The notes beneath the pieces are model-generated. The model had not been told where the DNA came from and searched no databases. It saw only the letters and a list, made by a program, of their open reading frames with translations. Source: Gaetbulibacter sp. S0825 (lineage in GTDB: Bacteria > Bacteroidota > Bacteroidia > Flavobacteriales > Flavobacteriaceae). From it: DNA of 64,000 nt. A program made the translations under genes and the position numbers. Numbering within the stretch: position 1 is the first letter of the stretch; every line of letters begins with the position of its first letter. Below, one piece after another: positions 54,737-63,498 of the stretch. The stretch covers positions 496,001 to 560,000 of the forward strand of contig NZ_JAATJT010000003.1 in the NCBI RefSeq assembly GCF_011777505.1, in the 5' to 3' direction.

Positions 54737-55240
54737 TTAATTAAAGTTTAACACTCCTTTATCATTTTGAGGTATGAGCATAAAACTCTTTCTTTTAGAA
54801 TTGATTTTTGTTTTTACCAAATTTTGCTGATCATCGAAAACATCAAAAAGAACTTGGTTTACAATTTCGAAATTATTTATAGCAGAAACATCTGTTATTT
54901 CTAAATAGCAAAATAGAATATCATCTTCATATTCTTTTCCTAAAAATTCAAATTGCTGTAAAGTATTATCAATTGTTATTTGTAGTTTACTACTTAAATA
55001 TTTTTGTATGTAAGCGTCTATTTGAGTTTCATCTTTCCCAATATCTAAGGTGATACTTTCATCATATCGCTCTCTCAACATTTTCTCGAAATCATCAATA
55101 AAAATCCTTGTTACTATTTGCACAGATTCTTGCTCTTTAACATACTCAACTTCGGTAACACTCACATAATATTTATGCGTTATGGTAAATGACATTAAAG
55201 GCATTATTATCAAAAAAATCAATAATTTATTAATTTTCAT
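54737..55240 (-). CDS. DUF6702-family secreted protein
   Basis: A 167-residue exported protein. The signal is about residues 1-19, followed by THKYYVSVTEVEYVKEQESVQI, the start pattern of DUF6702. The rest is predicted mostly strand (IVTRIFIDDFEKML, FLGKEYEDDILFCYLEI). The function of the family is unknown. A clear -7 promoter element lies 31 bases upstream. In flavobacteria the gene is often found next to the M1 peptidase, as here. Confidence 0.85.
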   Translation of the reverse strand: MKINKLLIFLIIMPLMSFTITHKYYVSVTEVEYVKEQESVQIVTRIFIDDFEKMLRERYDESITLDIGKDETQIDAYIQKYLSSKLQITIDNTLQQFEFLGKEYEDDILFCYLEITDVSAINNFEIVNQVLFDVFDDQQNLVKTKINSKRKSFMLIPQNDKGVLNFN

Positions 55241-55270
55241 AACTCTGTTTATTTTTTAAAGTGTAGTTAA

Positions 55271-55278
55271 CAAATGTA
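55271..55278 (-). promoter_or_regulatory. Promoter -7 element of the DUF6702 gene
   Basis: TACATTTG on the minus strand fits TAnnTTTG and lies 31 bases upstream of the start at 55240. Confidence 0.5.
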
Positions 55279-55336
55279 CTTATTTTGTTTTATCATTTGT
55301 TAGTAATTGTAGGTCAAAAAGTGTTCCAAAATAAAA

Positions 55337-56149
55337 TTAATTGCCTTTCAATTTTAAATTTACCTTATAAGCAGCCATTTTTTCAGCTAAAAACTCAAAA
55401 ACCTCAATATCACTTTTATCCTTACAGCGTTTTTCAAAATTTTCGTCATCAGAACAGAAATAGAAGAAGTCTGTTCGCAGTGTCTCATCCAAAGGATAAG
55501 TAACAAAAAAATCTTCGGTTAAATTTGCTTTTATCCTTTCTAAAAGCACATCGTTATTCTCTTTTTCAACTCGATCTTTAAGTTTTTTTGTTCTGCCTGA
55601 GATTTTATTTAATATTTTATTAAGGTTTAATCCAACTCCCAATCCCACGTACACATATTTACCTGCATCTGCTTCATATAGTCTACGTTCGCTTTGAGTT
55701 TTTGGCTTCCCTTTATAACCAGGTAAGCCAACATCATAAAAATTTATTGGTCTTTCGGCATCAGAGTTTTTTATGTCGGAATCTAAACTACCTGTAAGCA
55801 CTTTACCAACAAGAACCTCGCCTAACTCATTGACCTTATCTTCTAAAAAAACCATCATTCTTTTTTCGGAAATAATTTTTGGTGTTATCAAAATCGAGTG
55901 CAAATTATATTGCACAGATGAGAAGACTAAAGTGTCGGACAGTTTCACTTGAATGGTAAACGCTCCAAGCTTGTTGGTGGTAGTAAATTTATTGGAAGTT
56001 TTATTTATAACATGAATATTCTCAACATCTGTACTTCCAGTAACCACACCTTCAATTTCAATAGTTTGAGAGTATATTGAAGAGAAAACGAAACAGCACA
56101 AAACAACTAAAAAATAACTATTAGTTTTTACCATATTTTTTTTTGACAA
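55337..56149 (-). CDS. Carboxypeptidase-regulatory-like domain protein
   Basis: A 270-residue exported protein. The signal peptide is about residues 8-28. A CarboxypepD_reg-like sandwich (about 30-100) contains IEGVVTGSTDVENIHVIN and FTIQVKLSDTLVFSSVQYNL. The rest (about 100-270) is helical with a basic stretch SGRTKKLKDRVEKENND. It overlaps the end of its upstream neighbour by 29 bases, or 14 if the second Met (56134) is used. The two look like diverged paralogues. The function is unknown. Confidence 0.8.
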   Translation of the reverse strand: MSKKNMVKTNSYFLVVLCCFVFSSIYSQTIEIEGVVTGSTDVENIHVINKTSNKFTTTNKLGAFTIQVKLSDTLVFSSVQYNLHSILITPKIISEKRMMVFLEDKVNELGEVLVGKVLTGSLDSDIKNSDAERPINFYDVGLPGYKGKPKTQSERRLYEADAGKYVYVGLGVGLNLNKILNKISGRTKKLKDRVEKENNDVLLERIKANLTEDFFVTYPLDETLRTDFFYFCSDDENFEKRCKDKSDIEVFEFLAEKMAAYKVNLKLKGN

Positions 56150-56924
56150 ACTTTTTTTCCAGTTGCTTTATAAAGGCTAAAAAATCTAGTTTTCTATTAG
56201 GTTCTAGCAAAGAACGGTCAAAGTTATTCTCTTCAATATAATAGACAAACTCGACCACATCCGTGTCTTTAATACTTAACGTTTCACTTAAATATTCTTT
56301 AGAATAAACATCTAGTATGCTTCCTTTTTTATAGTTAGGTATTGCCTTTGTTTTAGTTTTTTTTGATTTAAAAATTGGTATTAATAATTTTCCAAAAATA
56401 TTTACAACATCAATGCCATTTACCAATCTATTTTCGTTCATGGCAATATTTTCTATTTCAGAAAGATGGTCAGGTGTAAATTCAAATTTATCAAGATTAC
56501 CTAAACCAAAGTATAACGCATCTAAATTTGGGTTCATTAATTCAATATTACTAACATCAAAAGACAAATCACCTGTTAAATTATAAGGCAAAATTAAAAC
56601 CTCATCCAGTTTGTTAATTTGTTCAATTAAAAATACCGTAATCTCCTTTACATCAATAATTTGCTGTGTTATTACAACTTTAAAATCTTCGAACTGTAAT
56701 GCAGAAAATTCAATGCGGTCGTTTAAAGCAACTTCAATAGTAAATTTCCCATCCTCATCTGTTATAGTCCCTTTGCCTGAAGAGCTGTTAAATACTGTTA
56801 CACCTTCTTTATCGTTTCTATCAACGATAATAGTACCTGTAATTTCAGTACGGCTTGTGCCTTGGGAAAAGGTTTGTGTGCTTGTTAAGCACATTAAAAG
56901 CAATAAAATTAGGTTAGTTTTCAT
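56121..56924 (-). CDS. Carboxypeptidase-regulatory-like domain protein
   Basis: A 267-residue exported protein. Signal peptide residues 1-20. The regulatory-like sandwich (about 25-100) contains ITGTIIVDRNDKEGVTVFN and FTIEVALNDRIEFSALQFED, followed by LDEVLILPYNLTGDLSFDVSN, which mirrors LGEVLVGKVLTGSLDSDIKN in the downstream gene. Such sandwich domains also precede SusC plugs, but there is no barrel here. It is first in a two-gene unit. The function is unknown. Confidence 0.8.
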   Translation of the reverse strand: MKTNLILLLLMCLTSTQTFSQGTSRTEITGTIIVDRNDKEGVTVFNSSSGKGTITDEDGKFTIEVALNDRIEFSALQFEDFKVVITQQIIDVKEITVFLIEQINKLDEVLILPYNLTGDLSFDVSNIELMNPNLDALYFGLGNLDKFEFTPDHLSEIENIAMNENRLVNGIDVVNIFGKLLIPIFKSKKTKTKAIPNYKKGSILDVYSKEYLSETLSIKDTDVVEFVYYIEENNFDRSLLEPNRKLDFLAFIKQLEKKFVKKKYGKN

Positions 56925-57024
56925 GTGTTAAAGTAAGTGATTACTTATCTTAATAAAATGTAAATAGCTTTTAAACTTTTGTTAAAAGATGTATTTACAT
57001 AAATTTACAACAATATTTAACCAA

Positions 57025-57732
57025 ATGAAAAAAATTCTTATTGCAAGTACCTCTACAATACATGGAAGTAATTTTTTAGATTACTTATTGTCAGATTTAG
57101 AAGAACATTTTAAAGATACAACCGAAGTGCTTTTTATTCCCTATGCAAGACCAGGTGGTATAAGTCATGAAGATTATACTAAAAAAGCCCAAGGCGCTTT
57201 TAAAAAAATAAACAAAACACTGATAGGGCTACATGAATTTACAAACGTAAAAGAAGCACTAACCAATGCTAAAGGTATTTTTGTTGGAGGTGGAAATACT
57301 TTTGTACTTGTCAACAAACTTTACAAAAACGACCTAATAACAACACTACAAAAAGTAGTTTTAAATGGCACTCCATACCTAGGAACTAGTGCAGGAAGTA
57401 ATATTTGTGGACTAACCATGAATACAACCAATGATATGCCAATTGTATATCCTCCTAGTTTTAAAACATTAGGCTTCGTACCTTTTAACATAAATCCCCA
57501 TTATTTAGATCCAGACCCCTCAAGCACTCACATGGGTGAAACTAGGGAAACGAGAATACAAGAATTTCACAAATTCAACACACAACCAGTTATAGGTTTA
57601 AGAGAAGGCAGTTTTTTAAAAGTCTTAAATGAAGATATTGTTTTAAAAGGACATTTATCTGCACGAATATTTTTACATAATGAAGAACCTTACGAAATAG
57701 AAACTAATACTAGCCTTAACTTTTTAAAGTAA
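57025..57732 (+). CDS. pepE: Peptidase E (alpha-aspartyl dipeptidase)
   Basis: A 235-residue cytoplasmic serine peptidase of family S51 that cleaves Asp-X dipeptides. The nucleophile Ser122 is in LGTSAGSNICG, and the family blocks FVGGGNTF (about 87-94) and FVPFNINPHYLD are intact. The open frame extends 36 bases upstream to another ATG at 56989; the chosen start fits the family N terminus MKKILIASTS. It is monocistronic. Confidence 0.92.
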   Translation: MKKILIASTSTIHGSNFLDYLLSDLEEHFKDTTEVLFIPYARPGGISHEDYTKKAQGAFKKINKTLIGLHEFTNVKEALTNAKGIFVGGGNTFVLVNKLYKNDLITTLQKVVLNGTPYLGTSAGSNICGLTMNTTNDMPIVYPPSFKTLGFVPFNINPHYLDPDPSSTHMGETRETRIQEFHKFNTQPVIGLREGSFLKVLNEDIVLKGHLSARIFLHNEEPYEIETNTSLNFLK

Positions 57733-57743
57733 TTAAATTCCAT

Positions 57744-57776
57744 AAAAAAAGCTTCACTAAACTGAGAAGCTTTTTT
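57744..57776. terminator. Terminator between pepE and tRNA-Gly
   Basis: AAAAAAGCTTC pairs with GAAGCTTTTTT around a 10-base loop, with a T run on the plus strand. It also lies just past the tRNA gene on the minus strand and may end both transcripts. Confidence 0.82.
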
Positions 57777-57777
57777 G

Positions 57778-57850
57778 AGCGGGAGACCGGGTTCGAACCG
57801 GCGACATTCAGCTTGGAAGGCTGACGCTCTACCAACTGAGCTACTCCCGC
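57778..57850 (-). tRNA. tRNA-Gly (anticodon TCC)
   Basis: A 73-base cloverleaf: acceptor GCGGGAG pairs with CTCCCGC, the D arm contains GCTCAGTTGGTAGAGC, the anticodon loop is CTTCCAA with anticodon TCC, and the T arm contains GGTTCGAACC. The discriminator base is T, as in bacterial glycine tRNAs. The CCA end is not encoded. A -7 promoter element lies 11 bases upstream. Confidence 0.97.
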
Positions 57851-57860
57851 AATACCTGGC

Positions 57861-57868
57861 CAAATATA
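57861..57868 (-). promoter_or_regulatory. Promoter -7 element of tRNA-Gly
   Basis: TATATTTG on the minus strand fits TAnnTTTG; the transcript would start about 5 bases before the mature tRNA. Confidence 0.6.
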
Positions 57869-57898
57869 TATAATCTTATTGTTTTGCTAAAATAAAAT

Positions 57899-58324
57899 TT
57901 ACAATTTCTTTGCGAAATGATATCCGTAAATTTTAAATCCTTGATTGTGATAAAACTTATGAGATGGATGATTAGTTACATAGGTGTTTAATTCTATTTC
58001 TTCGCATCCTTTGGCTTTAACATACTTATAAATCCAATTGAAAAATAAATCTCCAAGACCTCTACCTCTATGTTCTTCATAAATAAAAACATGGTCAACC
58101 TCAACGCTTTTTCCTGAGTAATGTCTAGTACAAAACCACATACCACAAATACCTATCAACTCATTTCCAATATATATTCCAGCACACTCATAATTTTGTG
58201 TAAACATTTCGACAAAACGTTTTCTCAATACTTCATTTGTGAATTTTTCTTCGGTAAATTTTTGCATCAAAGGTAGTATTGCATCAATATCTTGAGACGT
58301 TAGCAATTTATAATCATACAACAT
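57899..58324 (-). CDS. GNAT-family N-acetyltransferase
   Basis: A 141-residue acetyltransferase. Motif A is VDHVFIYEEHRGRGLGDLFFNWI (about 75-97) with the acetyl-CoA loop HRGRGLG. Motif B is ELNTYVTNHPSHKFYHNQGF (about 113-132). The substrate is unknown. It is monocistronic. A -7 element TATATTTG lies 25 bases upstream. Confidence 0.92.
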   Translation of the reverse strand: MLYDYKLLTSQDIDAILPLMQKFTEEKFTNEVLRKRFVEMFTQNYECAGIYIGNELIGICGMWFCTRHYSGKSVEVDHVFIYEEHRGRGLGDLFFNWIYKYVKAKGCEEIELNTYVTNHPSHKFYHNQGFKIYGYHFAKKL

Positions 58325-58348
58325 AATTCAATTTATTTAAAATTCTCT

Positions 58349-58356
58349 CAAATATA
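58349..58356 (-). promoter_or_regulatory. Promoter -7 element of the GNAT gene
   Basis: TATATTTG on the minus strand fits TAnnTTTG, 25 bases upstream of the start at 58324. Confidence 0.5.
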
Positions 58357-58467
58357 ATTTTAAAAACGTGACATTTTTTAATTTCTGTGTCTATATAATA
58401 TAGCCCTTTATATTTTAGTTAAAATTCTGTAAACTTTTGTATTTTTAGGATACTTAAAACATTAACC

Positions 58468-59241
58468 ATGAGAAGAGGAAGTAGCAAAATAAGATTATTA
58501 ATTGGTGCTGGAATTGTATTATTTGCTGTTATTAAATATTGTTCAAGTGCTGAGACAAATCCATATACAGGCGAGAAACAACATATAGCCTTAAATGAAG
58601 AACAAGAAATTGCTTTGGGTTTGCAAGCTGCTCCACAAATGGCACAACAGCATGGAGGTTTGTATCCCAATGAGAACTACCAAGCATTTGTAGATCAAGT
58701 AGGAAATCGTTTAGTAAATAATAGTATTGCAAGGCAAACTGGCTATAGGTATGAATTTCATTTGTTAGCTGATAAAAACACCATTAATGCATTTGCATTA
58801 CCTGGAGGGCAGATTTTTATTACGTATGCTCTTTTTTCTAAACTTGAAAATGAAGACCAATTAGCTGGTGTTTTAGGTCATGAAATTGGTCATGTAGTAG
58901 GCAGACATTCTGCAGAAAGAATGGCAAATCAAGGGCTTATGGAAGGTATTTTAAATGGTGTAGCAATTGGCATAGACCCAAATACTGCACAAGGTGCAGC
59001 TGCTATAGGCCAAATGCTAAATATGAGTTATGGCAGAGAAGACGAATTACAAAGCGATGATTTAGGTGTGAAATTTATGATAGAATCTAATTACAATCCT
59101 GAAGAAATGATTGGTGTTATGGAAATATTAAAGGCTGCCGCAGGACCTAACAGAACTCCAGAACGAATGAGTACACATCCTGACCCTGAAAATCGCGTTG
59201 AAAAAATTAAAGAAGCTATAGAAAAATATCGAAACCAATAG
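58468..59241 (+). CDS. M48-family zinc metalloprotease, membrane-anchored
   Basis: A 257-residue envelope protease of the M48 family (BepA/LoiP-like quality control). One N-terminal hydrophobic segment (about 8-24) anchors or exports it; Cys25 follows but the lipobox is not canonical. The zinc site is His138-Glu139-His142 (GHEIGH) with third ligand Glu193 (EDELQSDDLG). The conserved NAFALPGGQIFIT lies at 107-119. There is no TPR domain. It is monocistronic with a palindromic terminator. Confidence 0.93.
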   Translation: MRRGSSKIRLLIGAGIVLFAVIKYCSSAETNPYTGEKQHIALNEEQEIALGLQAAPQMAQQHGGLYPNENYQAFVDQVGNRLVNNSIARQTGYRYEFHLLADKNTINAFALPGGQIFITYALFSKLENEDQLAGVLGHEIGHVVGRHSAERMANQGLMEGILNGVAIGIDPNTAQGAAAIGQMLNMSYGREDELQSDDLGVKFMIESNYNPEEMIGVMEILKAAAGPNRTPERMSTHPDPENRVEKIKEAIEKYRNQ

Positions 59242-59267
59242 CACTGACGATAACATATTTTATTAAT

Positions 59268-59292
59268 AAATCCTGCTAATTAGCAGGATTTT
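59268..59292 (+). terminator. Terminator of the M48 protease gene
   Basis: Perfect 10-11-bp inverted arms (AATCCTGCTAA and its complement) meet with almost no loop and are followed by TTTTGTTTTT. Confidence 0.8.
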
Positions 59293-59297
59293 GTTTT

Positions 59298-59305
59298 TAT
59301 CTTTG
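59298..59305 (+). promoter_or_regulatory. Promoter -7 element of gpmI
   Basis: TATCTTTG fits TAnnTTTG, 19 bases before the ATG. It overlaps the T-run area of the preceding terminator. Confidence 0.55.
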
Positions 59306-59324
59306 AAGTGATAATCTTTATATC

Positions 59325-60842
59325 ATGAACAAAAAAGTAATCTTGATGATTTTGGACGGTTGGGGAAAATCTCCCGACCCAAAAGTATCAGCCATAGAAC
59401 ATGCCGAAACACCTTTTATTGACAGCCTGTATTCTAAATATCCAAATGCTAGTTTACGTACAGATGGATTACATGTTGGTTTACCAGAAGGTCAAATGGG
59501 AAACAGTGAAGTTGGACACATGAACCTAGGTGCTGGGCGTATTGTATATCAAGATTTAGTAAAAGTGAATCTGGCAGTAAAAAACAAAACACTACAAAAT
59601 GAGCCAACACTTGTTAAAGCTTTTACTTATGCGAAAGAAAACAATAAAAAAGTGCATTTTTTAGGGCTTGTAAGCGATGGAGGTGTTCATTCGCACATAA
59701 ATCATTTGTTTGGTCTTGTGGATGCAGCCAATGAATTTGGTATTAAAAATAGTTATGTCCATGCATTTACAGATGGTCGTGATGTTGACCCAAAATCTGG
59801 ATATGGATTTATTACTGAGCTTGAAAACTACATAGAAAATACACCAACCAAACTAGCTTCTGTTACAGGACGCTATTATGCTATGGACAGAGACAAACGT
59901 TGGGAACGTGTGAAATTAGCTTATGATGCTGTTGTTAATGGAAGAGGTGAGACATCTGTTAATATTCCAAAATCGATTCGTAAAAGTTATGAAAACGATA
60001 TCACTGATGAGTTTTTAAAACCAATTATCAAAGTTGACAACAATAGCAATCCCATTGCTAAAATTGAAGAAAGTGACGTTGTAATCTTTTTTAATTTTAG
60101 AACAGATCGCGGCAGACAGCTCACACAAGTTTTAACTCAAGAGGATTTCCATGAGTACAATATGCACAAATTACACCTGCATTATGTAACGCTTACCAAC
60201 TATGATGAAACATTTAAAGGTATTCATGTTGTTTTTAACAAAGACAACCTTAAAGAAACTTTAGGCGAAGTATTAGAAAAGCACAATAAAACCCAAATTA
60301 GAATTGCTGAAACAGAAAAATATCCACATGTTACTTTTTTCTTTTCAGGTGGTAGAGAAGAACCCTTTAAAGGTGAGCAACGCATTTTATGTAACTCACC
60401 TAAGGTAGCAACTTACGATTTAAAACCAGAAATGAGTGCCTTTGAATTAAAAGACGCCTTAGTCCCAGAATTAAAAAAAGGCAAGGTTGATTTTGTCTGC
60501 TTAAATTTTGCAAATGGCGATATGGTAGGACATACAGGTGTTATGGAAGCAGCCATAAAAGCTTGTGAAGCTGTAGATACATGTGTTGCCAAAGTAATTA
60601 CTACTGCATTAGAAAATAACTATACAACCATACTTATTGCCGATCATGGCAACTGTGAGACCATGATTAATCCTGATGGCACACCACACACAGCGCACAC
60701 CACTAATCCTGTACCAATAATTTTAATTGATAAGAGTTTAAAAGAGATAAAAAATGGTATTTTAGGCGATCTGGCTCCTACTATATTGGAGCTTATGGGA
60801 GTTGAGAAACCAGAAGCAATGACTCAAAATTCATTACTTTAG
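59325..60842 (+). CDS. gpmI: 2,3-bisphosphoglycerate-independent phosphoglycerate mutase
   Basis: A 505-residue glycolytic mutase dependent on Mn. The metal-binding Asp11 is in MILDGWG and the catalytic phospho-acceptor Ser61 is in GNSEVGHMNLGAG. Later metal ligands are in NFANGDMVGHTG and LIADHGNCE. The length and blocks are standard. It is followed after 18 bases by a HAD-like gene. Confidence 0.97.
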   Translation: MNKKVILMILDGWGKSPDPKVSAIEHAETPFIDSLYSKYPNASLRTDGLHVGLPEGQMGNSEVGHMNLGAGRIVYQDLVKVNLAVKNKTLQNEPTLVKAFTYAKENNKKVHFLGLVSDGGVHSHINHLFGLVDAANEFGIKNSYVHAFTDGRDVDPKSGYGFITELENYIENTPTKLASVTGRYYAMDRDKRWERVKLAYDAVVNGRGETSVNIPKSIRKSYENDITDEFLKPIIKVDNNSNPIAKIEESDVVIFFNFRTDRGRQLTQVLTQEDFHEYNMHKLHLHYVTLTNYDETFKGIHVVFNKDNLKETLGEVLEKHNKTQIRIAETEKYPHVTFFFSGGREEPFKGEQRILCNSPKVATYDLKPEMSAFELKDALVPELKKGKVDFVCLNFANGDMVGHTGVMEAAIKACEAVDTCVAKVITTALENNYTTILIADHGNCETMINPDGTPHTAHTTNPVPIILIDKSLKEIKNGILGDLAPTILELMGVEKPEAMTQNSLL

Positions 60843-60860
60843 TAAAAATTTTTAATTTAA

Positions 60861-61271
60861 ATGAAACTTTACAATCGGTTAACAATAGCTATAGATTTTG
60901 ATGGCACCATCGTTGACGATGATTTTCCTGGTATTGGTAAACCTAGAATTTTTGCATTTGAAACTCTAAAAAAACTACAAGAAGACGGTCATAGGCTAAT
61001 TTTATGGACATATAGAAGTGGTCTAAAATTAGAAGATGCTGTGCAATTTTGTAAAGATAATGGCGTAGAGTTTTATGCAGTTAATAAAAGTTTCCCCGAA
61101 GAACAGTTTGACTATACTAAAAGCCGTAAAATAAATGCGGATATTTTTATTGACGACCGCAACCTTGGTGGCATATTAGGTTGGGGAGAAATTTATCAAA
61201 AAATCACCAATAAATCTCCTCAATTTGAAGGGACGAGAAAGAAAAAAAGTTTTTTCGGTTTCTTTAAATAA
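60861..61271 (+). CDS. HAD-superfamily protein (BT0820 type)
   Basis: A 136-residue HAD-fold protein. Motif I is IDFDGTIVDDDFP (about 12-24), motif II is LWTYRSG (about 50-56), and the acidic motif IV is IDDRNLGG (about 93-100). It resembles the Bacteroides BT0820 family, predicted hydrolases with no cap domain and unknown substrate. It is probably co-transcribed with gpmI. It ends one base before the 3' end of the convergent CoA-transferase gene. Confidence 0.88.
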   Translation: MKLYNRLTIAIDFDGTIVDDDFPGIGKPRIFAFETLKKLQEDGHRLILWTYRSGLKLEDAVQFCKDNGVEFYAVNKSFPEEQFDYTKSRKINADIFIDDRNLGGILGWGEIYQKITNKSPQFEGTRKKKSFFGFFK

Positions 61272-62546
61272 TTAGCCTCTTATTAAATCAAAATATTGTT
61301 TATCAATCGTTTCTCTATGATCTGGATGTGCAATTTCAGTTAATGCTTTTACACGTTGTTTTATTGTTTTTCCATAAAGATTGGCAATACCATATTCTGT
61401 CACGATATAATGCACATGAGATCTTGTAGTTACAACTCCAGCACCGGGTTTTAAAGCTGGTACAATTCGACTCACTCCTTTTCTAGTAATCGATGGTAAA
61501 GCTATTATTGCCTTTCCATTTTCACTTAAAGAAGCACCACGAATAAAATCCATTTGACCACCTACACCAGAATACATCTTAGCCCCAATAGAATCAGCAC
61601 AAACCTGACCTGTAACATCAACTTCAATTGCAGAGTTTATAGCCACCATTTTTGGGTTTTGCTTGATAATTGAAATGTCATTTACATAATCTGATGTTCG
61701 CATCTCGATATAGGGATTATCGTCAACATAATCATATAATCGTTGGGAACCCATTAAAAAAGTAGCCAAAGCGCGACCTGGATTAATCCCTTTATGGTTG
61801 CCATTAATAACATCCTTTAATATTAAATCAATAACACCATCAGAAAACATCTCAGTGTGCAATCCTAAATCTTTATGATTCACCAATTTGGTTAAAACTG
61901 CATTAGGAATAGAACCAATTCCCATTTGCAAAGTGCTTCTGTCTTCTATTAAACTTGCAACATTATTACCTATTTTATTTTCTATTTCTGTTGGCTCAAC
62001 AACAGGATGAGCTGGCAATGGCTCGTCACATTCAACAAAAGCATCAACCTCAGATACATGAATAATACCATCGCCAAAAGTACGTGGCATTTGTTTATTT
62101 ACTTGCGCAATAACATAGTCAGCATTTTCAATAGCTGCAACTGTTGCTTCAACCGAAACACCTAAAGAACAATATCCATGAATATCAGGGACAGACACAT
62201 GAATTAATGCTACTTGTAAATCCACAATATTACGCTTAAACAGCAAAGGCAATTCACTTAGAAACACTGGTGTATAAGACCCATTTCCAGCTTTAAGTGT
62301 GTGACGAACATTTTTTCCAATAAAAAAAGAGTTCACATGAAAGCTTTCTCTAAGTTCTGGATTTGCATAAGGCGCCTCGCCTTCGGTATGTAATTGGCAA
62401 ATTTCAACACCTCTCAATTCTTCATGTCTTGCTGTTAAAGCACGAATTAAAACTTGAGGAACTGCAGATGCTGCTTGTATATATACTTTATCTTTAGATT
62501 TTACAATTTTAACTGCTTCTTCTGCACTTACTACTTTATACTTCAT
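61272..62546 (-). CDS. Acetyl-CoA hydrolase/transferase family protein
   Basis: A 424-residue CoA-transferase-fold enzyme from the chosen start. The catalytic Glu is in NSAIEVDVTGQ, and YSGVGGQMDFIRGA and TEYGIANLYGKTIKQR are the CoA-binding and C-terminal family signatures shared with 4-hydroxybutyrate and butyryl-CoA transferases. The acceptor acid is not determined. An earlier ATG at 62600 exists; I reject it because a -7 element at 62574-62581 places it outside the message and because MKYKVVSAEEAV is the normal start. Confidence 0.94.
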   Translation of the reverse strand: MKYKVVSAEEAVKIVKSKDKVYIQAASAVPQVLIRALTARHEELRGVEICQLHTEGEAPYANPELRESFHVNSFFIGKNVRHTLKAGNGSYTPVFLSELPLLFKRNIVDLQVALIHVSVPDIHGYCSLGVSVEATVAAIENADYVIAQVNKQMPRTFGDGIIHVSEVDAFVECDEPLPAHPVVEPTEIENKIGNNVASLIEDRSTLQMGIGSIPNAVLTKLVNHKDLGLHTEMFSDGVIDLILKDVINGNHKGINPGRALATFLMGSQRLYDYVDDNPYIEMRTSDYVNDISIIKQNPKMVAINSAIEVDVTGQVCADSIGAKMYSGVGGQMDFIRGASLSENGKAIIALPSITRKGVSRIVPALKPGAGVVTTRSHVHYIVTEYGIANLYGKTIKQRVKALTEIAHPDHRETIDKQYFDLIRG

Positions 62547-62573
62547 AACTAATTTTATTGAGGCAAAAATATT

Positions 62574-62581
62574 GATTAGCT
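62574..62581 (-). promoter_or_regulatory. Promoter -7 element of the CoA-transferase gene; decides the start
   Basis: TATTTTTG on the minus strand fits TAnnTTTG. Transcription would begin near 62568, giving a 22-base leader to the ATG at 62546. Confidence 0.6.
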
Positions 62582-62642
62582 TCTTTAAATAAGCTGTCAA
62601 ATGTCATAAAAAACGAAAAAATATTTACATCTTAATTTTAAG

Positions 62643-62650
62643 TATCTTTG
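62643..62650 (+). promoter_or_regulatory. Promoter -7 element of map
   Basis: TATCTTTG fits TAnnTTTG, 16 bases before the ATG at 62667. Confidence 0.55.
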
Positions 62651-62666
62651 CCATTATTTTTTAAAT

Positions 62667-63485
62667 ATGATTGTAGTAAAAACAAAAGAAGAAATAGAAT
62701 TAATGCGTGAAAGTGCTTTGGTAGTTTCTAGAACCTTAGGAATGTTAGCCAAAGAAGTTAAACCAGGCGTTACCACCTTACAACTTGATAAATTGGCCGA
62801 AGACTATATTCGCTCACAAGGCGCTATTCCTGGATTTTTAGGCTTGTATGATTTCCCAAATACATTGTGTATGAGTCCAAACGAGCAAGTGGTCCATGGC
62901 TTTCCAACTAACGAGCCTTTAAAAGAAGGTGATATTATTTCAATAGATTGTGGTGCCATTAAAAATGACTTTTATGGCGATCATGCATATACATTTGCCG
63001 TTGGCGAAATAGATTCTGAAACTAAAAAGTTATTACGAGTAACTAAAGAATCACTTTATGTTGGCATAAGAGAATTTAAATTAAATAATCGTGTTGGCGA
63101 TGTTGGTTATGCTATTCAGCAGTATTGTGAAGCTCATGGATATGGTGTGGTTAGAGAACTCGTTGGCCATGGAATAGGTAGAAAAATGCATGAAGATCCT
63201 GAAATGCCAAATTATGGTCGTAGAGGTCGTGGTAAAAAATTTGTTGAAGGAATGGTAGTTGCCATCGAGCCAATGATAAATATGGGAACGCATCGCATTA
63301 AACAACATCGAGATGGCTGGACAATTACTACTCAAGATGGAAAACCAAGTGCACACTTCGAGCATGATGTTGCCATTGTAGATGGAAAACCAGAATTACT
63401 TTCAACGTTTGCTTACATTTATGAAGCACTAGGAATTGAAAGTAATGAAGAAGATGAGTTTCGCCAAAAGACTTTAGTAATATAA
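62667..63485 (+). CDS. map: Type I methionine aminopeptidase
   Basis: A 272-residue enzyme that removes the initiator methionine. The metal ligands are two Asp residues in ISIDCGAIKNDFYGDHAY (about 92-110), His in VGHGIGRKMHEDP (about 171), Glu in AIEPMINMG (about 203) and Glu in AHFEHDVAI (about 235). It lacks the N-terminal zinc-finger extension, as in most bacteria. It has its own promoter. Confidence 0.97.
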   Translation: MIVVKTKEEIELMRESALVVSRTLGMLAKEVKPGVTTLQLDKLAEDYIRSQGAIPGFLGLYDFPNTLCMSPNEQVVHGFPTNEPLKEGDIISIDCGAIKNDFYGDHAYTFAVGEIDSETKKLLRVTKESLYVGIREFKLNNRVGDVGYAIQQYCEAHGYGVVRELVGHGIGRKMHEDPEMPNYGRRGRGKKFVEGMVVAIEPMINMGTHRIKQHRDGWTITTQDGKPSAHFEHDVAIVDGKPELLSTFAYIYEALGIESNEEDEFRQKTLVI

Positions 63486-63498
63486 TCTTTATTTAATA

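Noticed and set aside
62547-62600. Longer reading frame of the CoA-transferase gene beginning at 62600.
   Set aside because: It starts upstream of the likely transcription start, and the added residues are not part of the family.
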